Source of the DNA: DASRBN01 sp035294305
GTDB taxonomy: Bacteria; Chloroflexota; Ktedonobacteria; Ktedonobacterales; Ktedonobacteraceae
NCBI GenBank assembly: GCA_035294305.1
Contig: DATGLD010000009.1
Coordinates: forward strand, 17,730 to 81,729
Length of the DNA stretch: 64,000 nt
Reading direction: 5' to 3'
This document shows, piece after piece, positions 16,754 to 25,460 of the stretch; the stretch's first letter is position 1, and every line of letters begins with the position of its first letter. Below the pieces are notes generated by a model. The model did not search any database and was not told the origin of the DNA. It worked only from the letters and a program-made list of their open reading frames with translations. The position numbers and the translations under genes are program-made.

Positions 16754-18136
16754 ATGCGATCATTGCCCTTAACAAGCGCCGATCACCGCGCCCATGTATC
16801 ATTCGACTATGCTTCACCTTATCTGCGCGTCGCGCTGCTGCTGGGCAGCGCGGGCGGCTTTGCGCTGGCATGTGTCCTTACACTTGCTCCGGCCCTGGGT
16901 ATTCCATTAGATGCATGGTGGGCAGCAACAGTGCAGACCCATGGACACCTGCAACTTTATGGTTGGGCAGGATTGTTCGTGGCCGGTGTAGCGCTCTACT
17001 TTCTGCCAAGGCTGCGTGGAACTCCGCTGGCTCGCCTTGCCCTCTTGCCCTGGATTCTGGGAGTAGAAACCTCAAGCCTGATACTGCGCTACATCAGCCA
17101 GCCTTTGCTTGCCGCGAATGGATTGTTGTCCTGGAAAATTTTGCTGGTCTTGAGTGGCGTCCTGGAGGCATTGGCCCTGCCAGCAATCTTTCTTTTGCTC
17201 GCGCGCACAACTCTGGGCAAGAAAGCAGCGAAAAGTTCCGGAGAGGGAGTGCGTTCCATCGTTCCTTTTATCTTTGGCGCTTTCCTGGCACTTTCCCTGG
17301 CCGGTATCCTGAATCTGGTCAATTGCGTTGTAGCCATAGCCAATAACGGCTTGATTCCGGCAACCGGGGACGAGCTAAATATCAACCTCGGTCTATTTGG
17401 ATTCCTGGTTCCGGTTGCGCTGGCGATGTCCTCGCGTATGCTGCCACTGTACGCACGCATTCAACCATTTCCGGCTAAACTGCTATGGATACTCGCCCTG
17501 AGTTACTTTGCGGGCCTGTTCTTATGGCTGCTGAGTATTCTTTTACCAGGCATACAGCTCATGGCGGTATTGAACGGCCTGGGATTGTTGGTGATCGGGT
17601 TGGTCCTGCTGATCTTTACGGGCTATTTCTTATACCTGATACGCAATCGAGCGCAGCTGCCAGCGCAAATCGTGGCCCTTGCTCCCAACCCGGAGGCGAT
17701 GAAAGAGCGCGTACGGCAGAGACGACGCGAGGAACGTCGCAACTACGGGCCTTATGTTGGGCTAATCGGCAGCGCCTATCTCTGGGCATCGTTGGGAGGC
17801 GTGCTGCTGGTAATAGATGGCATAGCCGCATTATTGACCGGTACGCTGCCGGTCAGTATTGATGTAATCCGCCACAGTTTCGCGGTAGGATTTATCACCT
17901 TACTTATCTGTGGTATTTCTGTGCGTATGATTCCCGGATTCTCCAGCAAGCCTATCCGCTCCCCCATACTTGTCATGGCAACGCTTTTATTGGGTAACCT
18001 TGCTACGCTGTTGCGGGTCGGCTCACTGCTTCTAGCGCCAATACTGCCAGGTACTGCATTCTTGTTCGCGCTTTCAGGCCCAACCGGGCTGATCTTGATT
18101 CTCTGCCTGACGGTGAATCTCTGGCCGACTCTGTAG
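16754..18136 (+). CDS. NnrS-like heme-copper membrane protein
   Basis: A 460-aa integral membrane protein with about twelve hydrophobic segments. The stretch TVQTHGHLQLYGWAGLFVAG carries the paired His residues typical of NnrS and related heme-copper proteins. A second conserved stretch, RHSFAVGFITLLICG, ends with RMIPGFS. NnrS is linked to resistance to nitric-oxide stress in proteobacteria. Its role in Chloroflexota is not established. A basic cytoplasmic loop (about residues 317-327) interrupts the membrane segments. A perfect 12-bp hairpin overlaps the stop codon. Confidence 0.72.
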   Translation: MRSLPLTSADHRAHVSFDYASPYLRVALLLGSAGGFALACVLTLAPALGIPLDAWWAATVQTHGHLQLYGWAGLFVAGVALYFLPRLRGTPLARLALLPWILGVETSSLILRYISQPLLAANGLLSWKILLVLSGVLEALALPAIFLLLARTTLGKKAAKSSGEGVRSIVPFIFGAFLALSLAGILNLVNCVVAIANNGLIPATGDELNINLGLFGFLVPVALAMSSRMLPLYARIQPFPAKLLWILALSYFAGLFLWLLSILLPGIQLMAVLNGLGLLVIGLVLLIFTGYFLYLIRNRAQLPAQIVALAPNPEAMKERVRQRRREERRNYGPYVGLIGSAYLWASLGGVLLVIDGIAALLTGTLPVSIDVIRHSFAVGFITLLICGISVRMIPGFSSKPIRSPILVMATLLLGNLATLLRVGSLLLAPILPGTAFLFALSGPTGLILILCLTVNLWPTL

Positions 18137-18164
18137 GGACAGCGCCTGGTCCCTGTCCCTACAG
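18131..18164 (+). terminator. 12-bp perfect hairpin at the NnrS-like gene end (family C repeat)
   Basis: CTGTAGGGACAG at 18131-18142 pairs with CTGTCCCTACAG at 18153-18164 around a 10-nt loop. The stop codon TAG is inside the left arm. No U tract follows, so it may be a palindromic repeat that also acts as a transcript end. Confidence 0.55.
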
Positions 18165-18334
18165 GACACGATAATTCTGATTGCCCCATCTGGTTGTCAA
18201 CATTCATCAGGTGAAATACTTACCCGGTGAAACGTAATTATCTGTAGGACAAATGAACACAACTTTAGCTGAACCAGGACGAATGTTTCCAGGAACGCTC
18301 ATAGCCATAGTGCCGCGTTAGAAAAGGATGTTCA

Positions 18335-18842
18335 ATGCCTCGCAGAACAACGCTTTCCCCTATCTCACGCCGCGCCTTTATGCAGGGGCTTGCCGGGCTT
18401 GCTATCGCGGGTTGCAGTTCTTCCATACAGACATCGTCCAGTTCGTTCCAGGCTCTCTCCAACGTGGTCGTCTATTACAACAAGTCGAGCGCCTATCATC
18501 TCGATCAGATAGCGACTCTGGGTTCCTCGGGTTATCGCCCCATCTCGCTCAGTATCTATGGTTCGCCTACGAATCCGCGCTATGCCGCAGTATGGATCAA
18601 GCGCGACGGCCCGGATTGGCAACCTTTCAATGACCTCAACCGGCAGCAAACTTATGGCTCCCGCCGATTTCGTCAAGATTCTCGCCGCCTTCGACCTCGG
18701 TAATGCCAATCCGCTCCTGCGTCCAGAGACCATTGCTACTATGTGGTCGTTCCCGCCGGGAGTACAAACCTACGGCATGACACGCGGCTGGTACAAAGAC
18801 TCCTGGAACCATGATACTCCTTTGCATATACTTTTTTCCTGA
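18335..18842 (+). pseudogene. Decayed Tat-exported beta-lactamase-family serine hydrolase
   Basis: The first frame (18335-18703) starts with a twin-arginine signal (ISRRAFMQGLAGLAIAGC) and then has YYNKSSAYHLDQIATLGSSGYRP-type sequence, the N-terminal repeat of polyglycine-hydrolase-like serine hydrolases. From about 18640 a different frame gives LMAPADFVKILAAFD...LLRPETIATMW...YGMTRGW, the C-terminal end of a class C beta-lactamase-fold domain. The catalytic core with SxxK and YxN is missing. An internal deletion with a frameshift explains this. A full-length relative would be several hundred residues longer. Confidence 0.75.
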
Positions 18843-18880
18843 CATATGAAGTAGCGCAAAGCTGAAAAGGACTATCTTTC

Positions 18881-18908
18881 ATAGGGGGCGGCATATGCCG
18901 CCCCCTAT
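18881..18908. terminator. 28-bp perfect palindrome between convergent genes
   Basis: ATAGGGGGCGGCAT followed directly by its reverse complement (18881-18908). It lies between the decayed serine hydrolase (plus) and the propeller gene (minus), and a T-rich stretch follows on the plus strand. It probably ends transcripts in both directions. Confidence 0.65.
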
Positions 18909-18976
18909 TTGCATTTCGTTTCTTAATGATTCTCCCGGGCTTGCTTCTCACTTAATCTTCAAGAACATTTGCCACA

Positions 18977-19966
18977 TCAGTGCGTGGTAATTCGCCCGAT
19001 CTTGTTCCCGCCGGACTCCGCGAACCAGATATTGCCACCGGCATAGGGCGTGATGCCGGTTGGGGCGCTGCTGGCGGTGGGGATGGGATATTCTGTGATC
19101 TGGCCGGAGAGCGTAATGCGACCGATGTTGTTGCCATTGAGTTCGGTGAACCACATGGCGCCATCCAGACCGGCGGTGATGGCGAACGGCACGCTGCCGG
19201 GCGTGGGAATGGCGAATTCCGCGATCTGGCCGGAGGGAGTGATGCGCCCAATCCTATCTTTATTGGCTTCGGTGAACCACAGATTGCCATCAGGCCCCTG
19301 GGCGAGTCCGAAGGGATCGCTTTTAGGCGTGGGAACCGGAAACTCTTTGAACTTGCCTTTAGGAGTGATATACGCAATCTTCACCGTAGTCTGCTCGGTG
19401 AACCAGATGTTACCGTCGAAGCCCAGCACAATGTAGCCGGGGAAGCTCTTTGGGCTGGGAATGGGATATTCTGTGATCTGACCAGAAGTAGTGATGCGGC
19501 CAATCTTATTGCCCTTGAATTCATCGAACCACAGGTTGCCATCGGGACCGGTGATAATGAAGTCGGGGCGGCTATCGGGAGTAGGGATGCGAAACTCGGT
19601 AATCTGGCCGGAGGGAGTGATGCGTCCGATCTTGTTGCCCTTGAACTCATCGAACCACAAATTGCCGTCGGGACCGAGCGTGATGCCAATAGGAATGCTA
19701 TTCTTCGTGGGGATGGGAAACTCGGTGAATTTCCCGGACGGTGTAAGGCGTCCAATGTTGTTGCCGATATTCTCGGTGAACCACAGATTGCCGTCCGGGC
19801 CTGCTACAACACCCTCAGGTGAGCTCTGAGGCGTAGGAACGGTAAACTCCTTGATATTGCCTGCCTTTGCCAGGGCGGGCGAGACTGTCAGTACCAGCAG
19901 GAAGAGCAGTGTGACAATGGATGCGAGTAGTTTGAGGACAATGCCGCGCAGGTAGTTGATGTACAT
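18977..19966 (-). CDS. Secreted Vgb-like beta-propeller protein
   Basis: A 329-aa protein with a signal peptide (about residues 1-34, cleavage after SPALA) and seven repeats of about 42 residues built on GPDGNLWFTE...NNIGRITPSGQITEFPIPT. This is the virginiamycin B lyase (streptogramin lyase) propeller. However, the only histidine in the protein is the last residue, while characterised Vgb enzymes depend on active-site histidines, so lyase activity is unlikely. More probably it is an extracellular binding or structural propeller. The start at 19966 has AAGGAG 8 nt upstream. Confidence 0.8.
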   Translation of the reverse strand: MYINYLRGIVLKLLASIVTLLFLLVLTVSPALAKAGNIKEFTVPTPQSSPEGVVAGPDGNLWFTENIGNNIGRLTPSGKFTEFPIPTKNSIPIGITLGPDGNLWFDEFKGNKIGRITPSGQITEFRIPTPDSRPDFIITGPDGNLWFDEFKGNKIGRITTSGQITEYPIPSPKSFPGYIVLGFDGNIWFTEQTTVKIAYITPKGKFKEFPVPTPKSDPFGLAQGPDGNLWFTEANKDRIGRITPSGQIAEFAIPTPGSVPFAITAGLDGAMWFTELNGNNIGRITLSGQITEYPIPTASSAPTGITPYAGGNIWFAESGGNKIGRITTH

Positions 19967-20445
19967 GATCTGATCTCCTTATTCAATGCCTTGATTGAAC
20001 TGGAGCCCCCCTGGCTCCATAAGAGGGATACAACGACTGGCATGCTCTGAGAAAGACCTCGCCACATGTCATGCTGGGCCAGTTTTCAATGGCTTGCTTG
20101 CCGTGAAATTTGGAAAACCGGTTTTAAGTATAGACAGCGTTTGATTCAAGTGTCAAGAATCATATCAAATGGCCCTCTACCTTTGAAGAAAGGGTAAGGA
20201 AAGGGCCAGATTGATCGCATCATGGGCGGAATCGTTCCCCATGCGCCCAAAAGAATAGAAAGCCTTCAAAACTCACCGAATTCTATTATAGAGGTTAACA
20301 ATTACTATCTATGTAACCTGCTTCCTGCATCATTAGAGTGTATCTGTTAAGAACGCTGCGCAGCACTCACAAGACAGCATACATTGATAAGCACATCCCT
20401 GGTTATTGGGTGGCGCAAATCGAGTAAAATAAGGAGAAATGTATC
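19967..20445. other. 479-bp divergent intergenic region
   Basis: Between the propeller gene (minus) and a secreted-protein gene (plus). It contains a family B repeat at about 20201-20228 (AGGGCCAGATTGATCGCAT). No gene, tRNA or clear operator was recognised. Confidence 0.5.
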
Positions 20446-21207
20446 ATGCTGAATAAGATACGCCTGGCACTGATCGGTGCGATTGTCTTGTGTGCCATGT
20501 TTCTGTTGCCGGGAGTGAGTTTCGCGGCCTCTTATCAGGCGCACACAGGCAGCAACTGGACTACAGCCAGTTTTGCGTTTACCGGGTTAATCACCTCCGG
20601 CCAGAATCAGGGAACCGTCCTGACCGGTGGCTTAACTATCACTATCGGTAACGATGGTTACTTCCATGGCAACTTCCACGAGCCGGACGGCACGCAGGTT
20701 TCGGTAAGCGGGCAGGCAAAACAAGATGGCAGCCTGACCATTGCATTCTACACGCCTGGCGGACAGCCTTTCATTAGAGGCGAAGGCATGCTTAATGGCA
20801 ACGAATATACCGGCCCATTCCAGGTCTATAGTGGCGATAAGCAGATAGCTTCCGGCATCTGGAGCGCCCTGGCAGTCGCCGATCCGAGCAAAGTGCTTGC
20901 CCTGGCTTTCACCGGCAAAACTTTGTCTGGGCCAGATAAAGGCGCCATGTATGAAGGCGCGATTGTACTGAACAGCCAATCGCTGGCCGGCACATTCAAT
21001 TTGCCCGATGGCACCGTTGTTATGGTGCAGGGCAAACTGAAGCATAATGGCCATATCAAGGTCGTCTTCGATCTTGGGGGGAATAAAGCCATCACCGGCT
21101 ATGGCAAACCGGTCAATAATGGCAACGAAAAAGGGTTTGCCGGCCCCTACTTTGGACCCGCAACGGGCGATAAGGGATGGTGGTCAGCTTACTTCTTTGG
21201 TTTTTAG
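20446..21207 (+). CDS. Secreted protein of unknown function
   Basis: A 253-aa protein with a clear signal peptide (MLNKIRLALIGAIVLCAMF, cleavage near GVSFAA, residue 28). The mature part holds two imperfect repeats of about 100 residues. The first has GLITSGQNQGTVLTGGLTI and PDGTQVSVSGQAKQDGSL. The second has GKTLSGPDKGAMYEGAIVL and PDGTVVMVQGKLKHNGHI. Both look like beta-sandwich or beta-barrel units. It ends in an aromatic tail, GWWSAYFFGF. I recognise no family. AAGGAG precedes the ATG. Confidence 0.75.
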   Translation: MLNKIRLALIGAIVLCAMFLLPGVSFAASYQAHTGSNWTTASFAFTGLITSGQNQGTVLTGGLTITIGNDGYFHGNFHEPDGTQVSVSGQAKQDGSLTIAFYTPGGQPFIRGEGMLNGNEYTGPFQVYSGDKQIASGIWSALAVADPSKVLALAFTGKTLSGPDKGAMYEGAIVLNSQSLAGTFNLPDGTVVMVQGKLKHNGHIKVVFDLGGNKAITGYGKPVNNGNEKGFAGPYFGPATGDKGWWSAYFFGF

Positions 21208-21242
21208 GGTTTCTGGGCTGACTGTCTCGAACCTGCCATCGC

Positions 21243-21276
21243 TTTACGCCCTCTCCCAGGTGGTAGAGGGCGTAAA
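21243..21276 (+). terminator. Hairpin after the secreted-protein gene
   Basis: TTTACGCCCTC (21243-21253) pairs with GAGGGCGTAAA (21266-21276) around a 12-nt loop, 36 nt after the stop codon. No long U tract follows, so termination efficiency is uncertain. Confidence 0.5.
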
Positions 21277-21405
21277 ACATGTAAAAGAAGTTTCTAGCTT
21301 ATTTCTTATCCCCTTCGCTTGCTCTACGTGATTTGTGCTATAGTTATCTCAAGGAACCGGTTACAAGGGAGCGTATTGGGCACATCCCTCAGAAGGAGAA
21401 TACAC

Positions 21406-22251
21406 ATGAAATATGTCTGGAAGGTTGAAGAGGGCAGTAAGGTAAATCTCAAGGATTATGATCCGAATTTTACAGATAAGCATGCCAGCCACCATGATGC
21501 AGCGGATGAACTGGCCGATCTGAGTAAAGAATTGCGAGATTTACAAGAATTACTGGCGGCGGCACAGCAAAATAGCATGCTAATAGTCTTGCAGGGAATG
21601 GATACCAGCGGCAAGGACGGCACCATCCGCCATGTGTTCTCGTATGTGAACCCGCAGGGCTGCTATGTGCACTCATTTAAGGAGCCGACGCCGGAGGAAC
21701 TGGCACATGATTTCCTGTGGCGCGTTCACAAGGCTACGCCAGGTAAAGGCATGGTGGGCATTTTCAATCGTTCTCATTACGAAGATGTGCTGATAGCCCG
21801 CGTCCATAACCTGGTGCCGGAAAAAGTATGGAGCCAGCGCTACGCTGAAATCAACCATTTCGAGCACCTGCTCGCCAATAGCAAAACTCTCATTCTCAAA
21901 TTCTTTTTGCATATCAGCTTCGATGAGCAAACGCAGCGACTGCAGGCGCGCGAACAGGACAAGGATAAGACCTGGAAGCTCTCCGCCGCCGACTGGTCCG
22001 AGCGCAAGTACTGGAATGACTACCAGCAGGCATACGAGGATGCTTTATCGCGGTGTAGCACCGGCACTGCCCCCTGGTATATCGTCCCCTCCAACCACAA
22101 ATGGTTTCGCAACCTGGCCGTCGCCCACACCCTCGTACACACGATGCGCCAGTACGCAGATGCATGGAAAGCCGAACTGGAAGAACGCGGCAAGGAGGAG
22201 CTTGCCGAATTAGAGAAAATACATGCAGTGCCACAAGAACAGGAAAAATAA
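21406..22251 (+). CDS. ppk2: Polyphosphate kinase 2 family protein (polyphosphate:nucleotide phosphotransferase)
   Basis: A 281-aa single-domain PPK2. It has a Walker A motif GMDTSGKDG at residues 64-72, Walker B FNRSHYEDV at 120-128, and the lid with QREQD-like QAREQDKDKTWKLS. These enzymes move phosphate between polyphosphate and nucleotides, and short one-domain members most often phosphorylate NDP or NMP using polyphosphate. The sub-class is not certain from sequence alone. AGAAGGAG sits 7 nt before the ATG at 21406, which is why the longer reading from 21319 was not used. Confidence 0.9.
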   Translation: MKYVWKVEEGSKVNLKDYDPNFTDKHASHHDAADELADLSKELRDLQELLAAAQQNSMLIVLQGMDTSGKDGTIRHVFSYVNPQGCYVHSFKEPTPEELAHDFLWRVHKATPGKGMVGIFNRSHYEDVLIARVHNLVPEKVWSQRYAEINHFEHLLANSKTLILKFFLHISFDEQTQRLQAREQDKDKTWKLSAADWSERKYWNDYQQAYEDALSRCSTGTAPWYIVPSNHKWFRNLAVAHTLVHTMRQYADAWKAELEERGKEELAELEKIHAVPQEQEK

Positions 22252-22257
22252 ATTGCT

Positions 22258-22290
22258 GCTCCAGGGCGTCCCCTTGTGGTCGCCCTGGCC
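22258..22290. repeat. Family A intergenic repeat copy
   Basis: CCAGGGCGTCCCCTTGTGGT then CGCCCTGG, reverse orientation relative to 2079-2110. It is itself an imperfect palindrome. It lies between the convergent ppk2 and response regulator genes and may also end transcription. Confidence 0.55.
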
Positions 22291-22298
22291 CACCACGA

Positions 22299-22664
22299 TC
22301 AAAGGAATCTCGCCAGCTTCTCCAACAATTCATCGATTTCAAATGGCTTGGCGATAAAGTCCTCTGCCCCCGCCTCCTTTGCTGTCTGTTCCGCGCTCGG
22401 ATGAGCCGAGAACATAATGACAGGAATATGCTTCGTCTCCTCCTGCAGTTTCAGGTATTTGACGATCTCGCGACCATCTTTGCCCGACAGCAGCACATCA
22501 AGCAATATAAGATCGGGCAACCCGCCATTGTGCAGCTGTTCCAGGTACTCTGCTTTCTGTGAAGCCAGAACATTATATCCCTCTTCCTCCAGAATCACCT
22601 GGAGGAACTCTAATATATCCGGTTCATCATCAACGATCAGGATTTTTTTCTTCTTGCTCTGCAT
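22299..22664 (-). CDS. Single-domain response regulator (REC only)
   Basis: A 121-aa protein consisting only of a receiver domain: acidic pair D12/D13 in LIVDDEPD, phospho-acceptor D56 in LILLDVLLSGKDG, S86 in VIMFSAHP and K106 in FIAKPFE. With no output domain, it would act by protein-protein contact, like CheY or Spo0F. No histidine kinase gene is adjacent. The start at 22664 (MQSKKKKILIVDD) is the family start. The 44-residue upstream extension looks unrelated. Confidence 0.88.
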   Translation of the reverse strand: MQSKKKKILIVDDEPDILEFLQVILEEEGYNVLASQKAEYLEQLHNGGLPDLILLDVLLSGKDGREIVKYLKLQEETKHIPVIMFSAHPSAEQTAKEAGAEDFIAKPFEIDELLEKLARFL

Positions 22665-23115
22665 AGAACTTTTCACTCGCCGTATCGTTTTCACTACTAT
22701 AGCACCCCTGATCAGATTAAGCAACGTGAACAATACAAAACGCTTAAGCGAATCAACTTTTCGAAGGCTGGTCGAGGATAATACTTCTGCCAGCAACAGA
22801 TGAATCGAATGATTTTAGATTATTGATATATCTAAAAATTGAATCAATATAAAATGTCACAAATGAATGTGTTATGAAATGCGACGAATAGCATCCCAGG
22901 AACGTACTATATTACAGGGTCTTCATGAACCATCTGTCTGTTACTGTTCTGCTTAGTGTTTCCCAACGGGAAATTCGTTCTAAACTAGAAGCAAGGCTTG
23001 GTCATGAGCGCTTTAACGATTTTCTTTTTTCTACTATTAATTACTGTATCTTTATTCTTCTTACTATCCAGGATGGAAACTTCCTGCCTGACAACAACAG
23101 TGAGAGGAGGTCGCC
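22665..23115. other. 451-bp divergent intergenic region
   Basis: AT-rich region between the response regulator (minus) and the PBP gene (plus). It contains a TATATTA box at about 22909 that may belong to the PBP promoter. A 119-codon plus-strand frame (22925-23284) has no family features and overlaps the PBP start, so I do not call it. Confidence 0.45.
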
Positions 23116-25386
23116 ATGCGAACCAATAAGTCTGCAAATACAGTACTCAAACTACCATCCAACAACCACCAGCCTGCCGTACATAGGCCAGGCGAACGCG
23201 TACCCTCATCTCAAGTCAGGATCCATTACGATTTCCCGGATCAACGCATCCATCCTGCAGGCTGGTATGTGCACCGGCATTTGAAACGTAGGAATCTGCG
23301 CCGCACCAATCAGCAATATCAGGCCACTGAGCGAGTTGGCATACGCTGGTCAATCATGCCCCTGAGCCTCGCGATAATCATCGTAGCGGCGCTGGCGGGG
23401 GGTCTTTTTGCCGGATACAACTCGTTCGCGAATGCGGTCAACGAGCACTACCAGGGAGAAATTGCCACGCTGGTGGATTTGTTGCCTGGTGATAGCTTGC
23501 GTATGTATGATGAGCATGGCACCTTGATCTATGAAGCTGTGGATCAGGGGCTGCAGGTATCCGAGCCGCTGAACAACATCTCGACAAATCTTGTGCACGC
23601 CGAAATTGCTATCGAAGATCAGAATTTCTGGACGAATCCTGGTTATGACATTACCGGCATCGTACGTGCCGCGCTCTCAGATTTGACAAATGGGCGCGTA
23701 GTGGCAGGCGGCAGCACCATCACGCAACAACTGATCAAAAACGTCGTCGTGGGCAACCAGGATACGATCATGCGCAAACTGCAGGAGATCATCCTGGCCC
23801 CGGAAGCCACCCGCTACTATACCAAGCAGCAAATCATGGATATGTATCTCAATACGACGTACTATGGGAACCAGGCCTATGGAGCCGAGGCAGCGGCATT
23901 CGTCTATTTTGACCTGCGGGATACCCCCACGACAACGGCCGCCGCGCAGCTTGATATTGCGCAGGCGGCTATGCTGGCCGGCATTCCCCAGAATCCCGCG
24001 CTGTACAATCCTTTTTTACACCCGGTAGCAACATTTATGCGCATGAGGGCAGTGTTAAACGAGATGTACCTGCAAGGATACATCACATCCTTACAGGAGC
24101 GCGAGGCCATCGTTGAAGCAGAGAGTCCAAATTTCTTGCACCGGGGCATAGTGAATAACACGCTGGCCCCTCACTTTGCAAGTTACGCGCTGAACGAACT
24201 GGCCAATACTTTACACGTCAGGCCGTCCGAACTGTCGCGGTCAGGATTGCTGGTCGAGACAACCCTTGATCTACCACTGCAAAACAAGATACTGAAGATC
24301 GCCCAGGAGAATGTACAACAGCTTGCAGCAGCCCATCACCTCACCGATGCCGCCGAAGTCTTGATCAATTTCCATACCGGCGCCATCAATGTCTTGCTGG
24401 GCAATATCAATCCGAACAATCCGCAATATGGGCAGTTCGACGTGGCGACGCAGGGATACCGCCAGCCAGGATCGGCCTTTAAGCCTTTCGTCTATGCTAC
24501 CGCCTTCGAACAGGGCCTCAGCCCTGGCATGCCGGTGCTCGATGCCCCGATCAGCGTTCCCCTGTGCTGCGGCCTGCCGCCATATTCGCCGCATAACTAC
24601 GATCAGACGTATCACGGCTTGCTCTCGATTCGTGCCGCGCTGCAAAACTCGTTCAACGTGCCGGCCGTTAAGGTGCTCTATAAAACAGGCGTGGATAACG
24701 CGCTCAACACTGCTCTGAAGATGGGCATCACCAGCTACAACGGCACGCCCAACTACACGATGGTGCTGGGGACGCTGGGCGTGCACCTGCTGGATATGAC
24801 CGCGGCCTACGGCGTTTTTGCCGATGGCGGGGTGCGCGTACCGCCGCATGCCATCAGCGCGGTATACGATACACAGGGAAAGTTGGTCTACCGGTTCGAT
24901 TCCAGTGGCCAGCGCATCATCAGCCCGCAAATCGCTTTCCTGATGACCAACGTACTCAGCGATAACCAAGCGCGTACCTACGAATTCGGAGCATGCAGCA
25001 TGTTGTACCTGTATAGCAACACGCAGTCGCAATGTTACGCGGGTGATCCCGGCACCGTCTATCCATCGGCAGTCAAAACAGGTACATCGCAGAACTTCGC
25101 GGACAACTGGACCATCGGCTACACTAATGACTACGTGATGGGCGTCTGGGCGGGCAACAACGACAATTCACCGATGATTAATGTCATCGGCGTTGATGGC
25201 GCAGGCCCTATCTGGCACGAGAGCATGCTGCTGGCCGAGCAGGGCCACGCGCCCACAGACTTTGCCGTCCCACCCGGCATGGTGAAACGCACCGTCACCT
25301 ACCCTGAGGGCCTGACCTCTACCGACTGGTATATCAAGGGACTCCCGTGGACGGATTGGGGATTGGGATGGCCAGGAGTATTATAG
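23116..25386 (+). CDS. Class A penicillin-binding protein (transglycosylase/transpeptidase)
   Basis: A 756-aa bifunctional peptidoglycan synthase. A basic cytoplasmic N-terminus (about 75 residues) is followed by one membrane anchor (about 80-100). The GT51 domain has AIEDQNFWTNPGYD (His of the usual EDxxFxxHxG is Asn here) and VAGGSTITQQLIKN. The transpeptidase domain has the SxxK nucleophile in QPGSAFKPFVYA, SxN in LQNSFNVPA, and the KTG box in VKTGTSQNFADNW. It acts at the outer face of the cell membrane. A strong bidirectional terminator follows. Confidence 0.93.
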   Translation: MRTNKSANTVLKLPSNNHQPAVHRPGERVPSSQVRIHYDFPDQRIHPAGWYVHRHLKRRNLRRTNQQYQATERVGIRWSIMPLSLAIIIVAALAGGLFAGYNSFANAVNEHYQGEIATLVDLLPGDSLRMYDEHGTLIYEAVDQGLQVSEPLNNISTNLVHAEIAIEDQNFWTNPGYDITGIVRAALSDLTNGRVVAGGSTITQQLIKNVVVGNQDTIMRKLQEIILAPEATRYYTKQQIMDMYLNTTYYGNQAYGAEAAAFVYFDLRDTPTTTAAAQLDIAQAAMLAGIPQNPALYNPFLHPVATFMRMRAVLNEMYLQGYITSLQEREAIVEAESPNFLHRGIVNNTLAPHFASYALNELANTLHVRPSELSRSGLLVETTLDLPLQNKILKIAQENVQQLAAAHHLTDAAEVLINFHTGAINVLLGNINPNNPQYGQFDVATQGYRQPGSAFKPFVYATAFEQGLSPGMPVLDAPISVPLCCGLPPYSPHNYDQTYHGLLSIRAALQNSFNVPAVKVLYKTGVDNALNTALKMGITSYNGTPNYTMVLGTLGVHLLDMTAAYGVFADGGVRVPPHAISAVYDTQGKLVYRFDSSGQRIISPQIAFLMTNVLSDNQARTYEFGACSMLYLYSNTQSQCYAGDPGTVYPSAVKTGTSQNFADNWTIGYTNDYVMGVWAGNNDNSPMINVIGVDGAGPIWHESMLLAEQGHAPTDFAVPPGMVKRTVTYPEGLTSTDWYIKGLPWTDWGLGWPGVL

Positions 25387-25439
25387 TTCGAATGAAAAAG
25401 ACCCGGGCAGAAATGTTGCCGGGTCTTTTTCATTCGAAC
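25386..25439. terminator. Bidirectional rho-independent terminator
   Basis: Positions 25386-25406 and 25419-25439 form a perfect 21-bp stem with a 12-nt loop. Each side carries an A5/T5 run next to GACCCGG/CCGGGTC. It sits between the convergent PBP (plus) and ferritin-like (minus) genes. Confidence 0.9.
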
Positions 25440-25460
25440 ATTGGCTACTAACTACTCGTG

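Noticed and set aside
22925..23284. 119-codon frame before the PBP gene
   Set aside because: No ribosome binding site, no recognised domain, and it overlaps the PBP start in another frame.
24271..25032. 253-codon minus-strand frame inside the PBP gene
   Set aside because: Antisense shadow of a strongly supported PBP.
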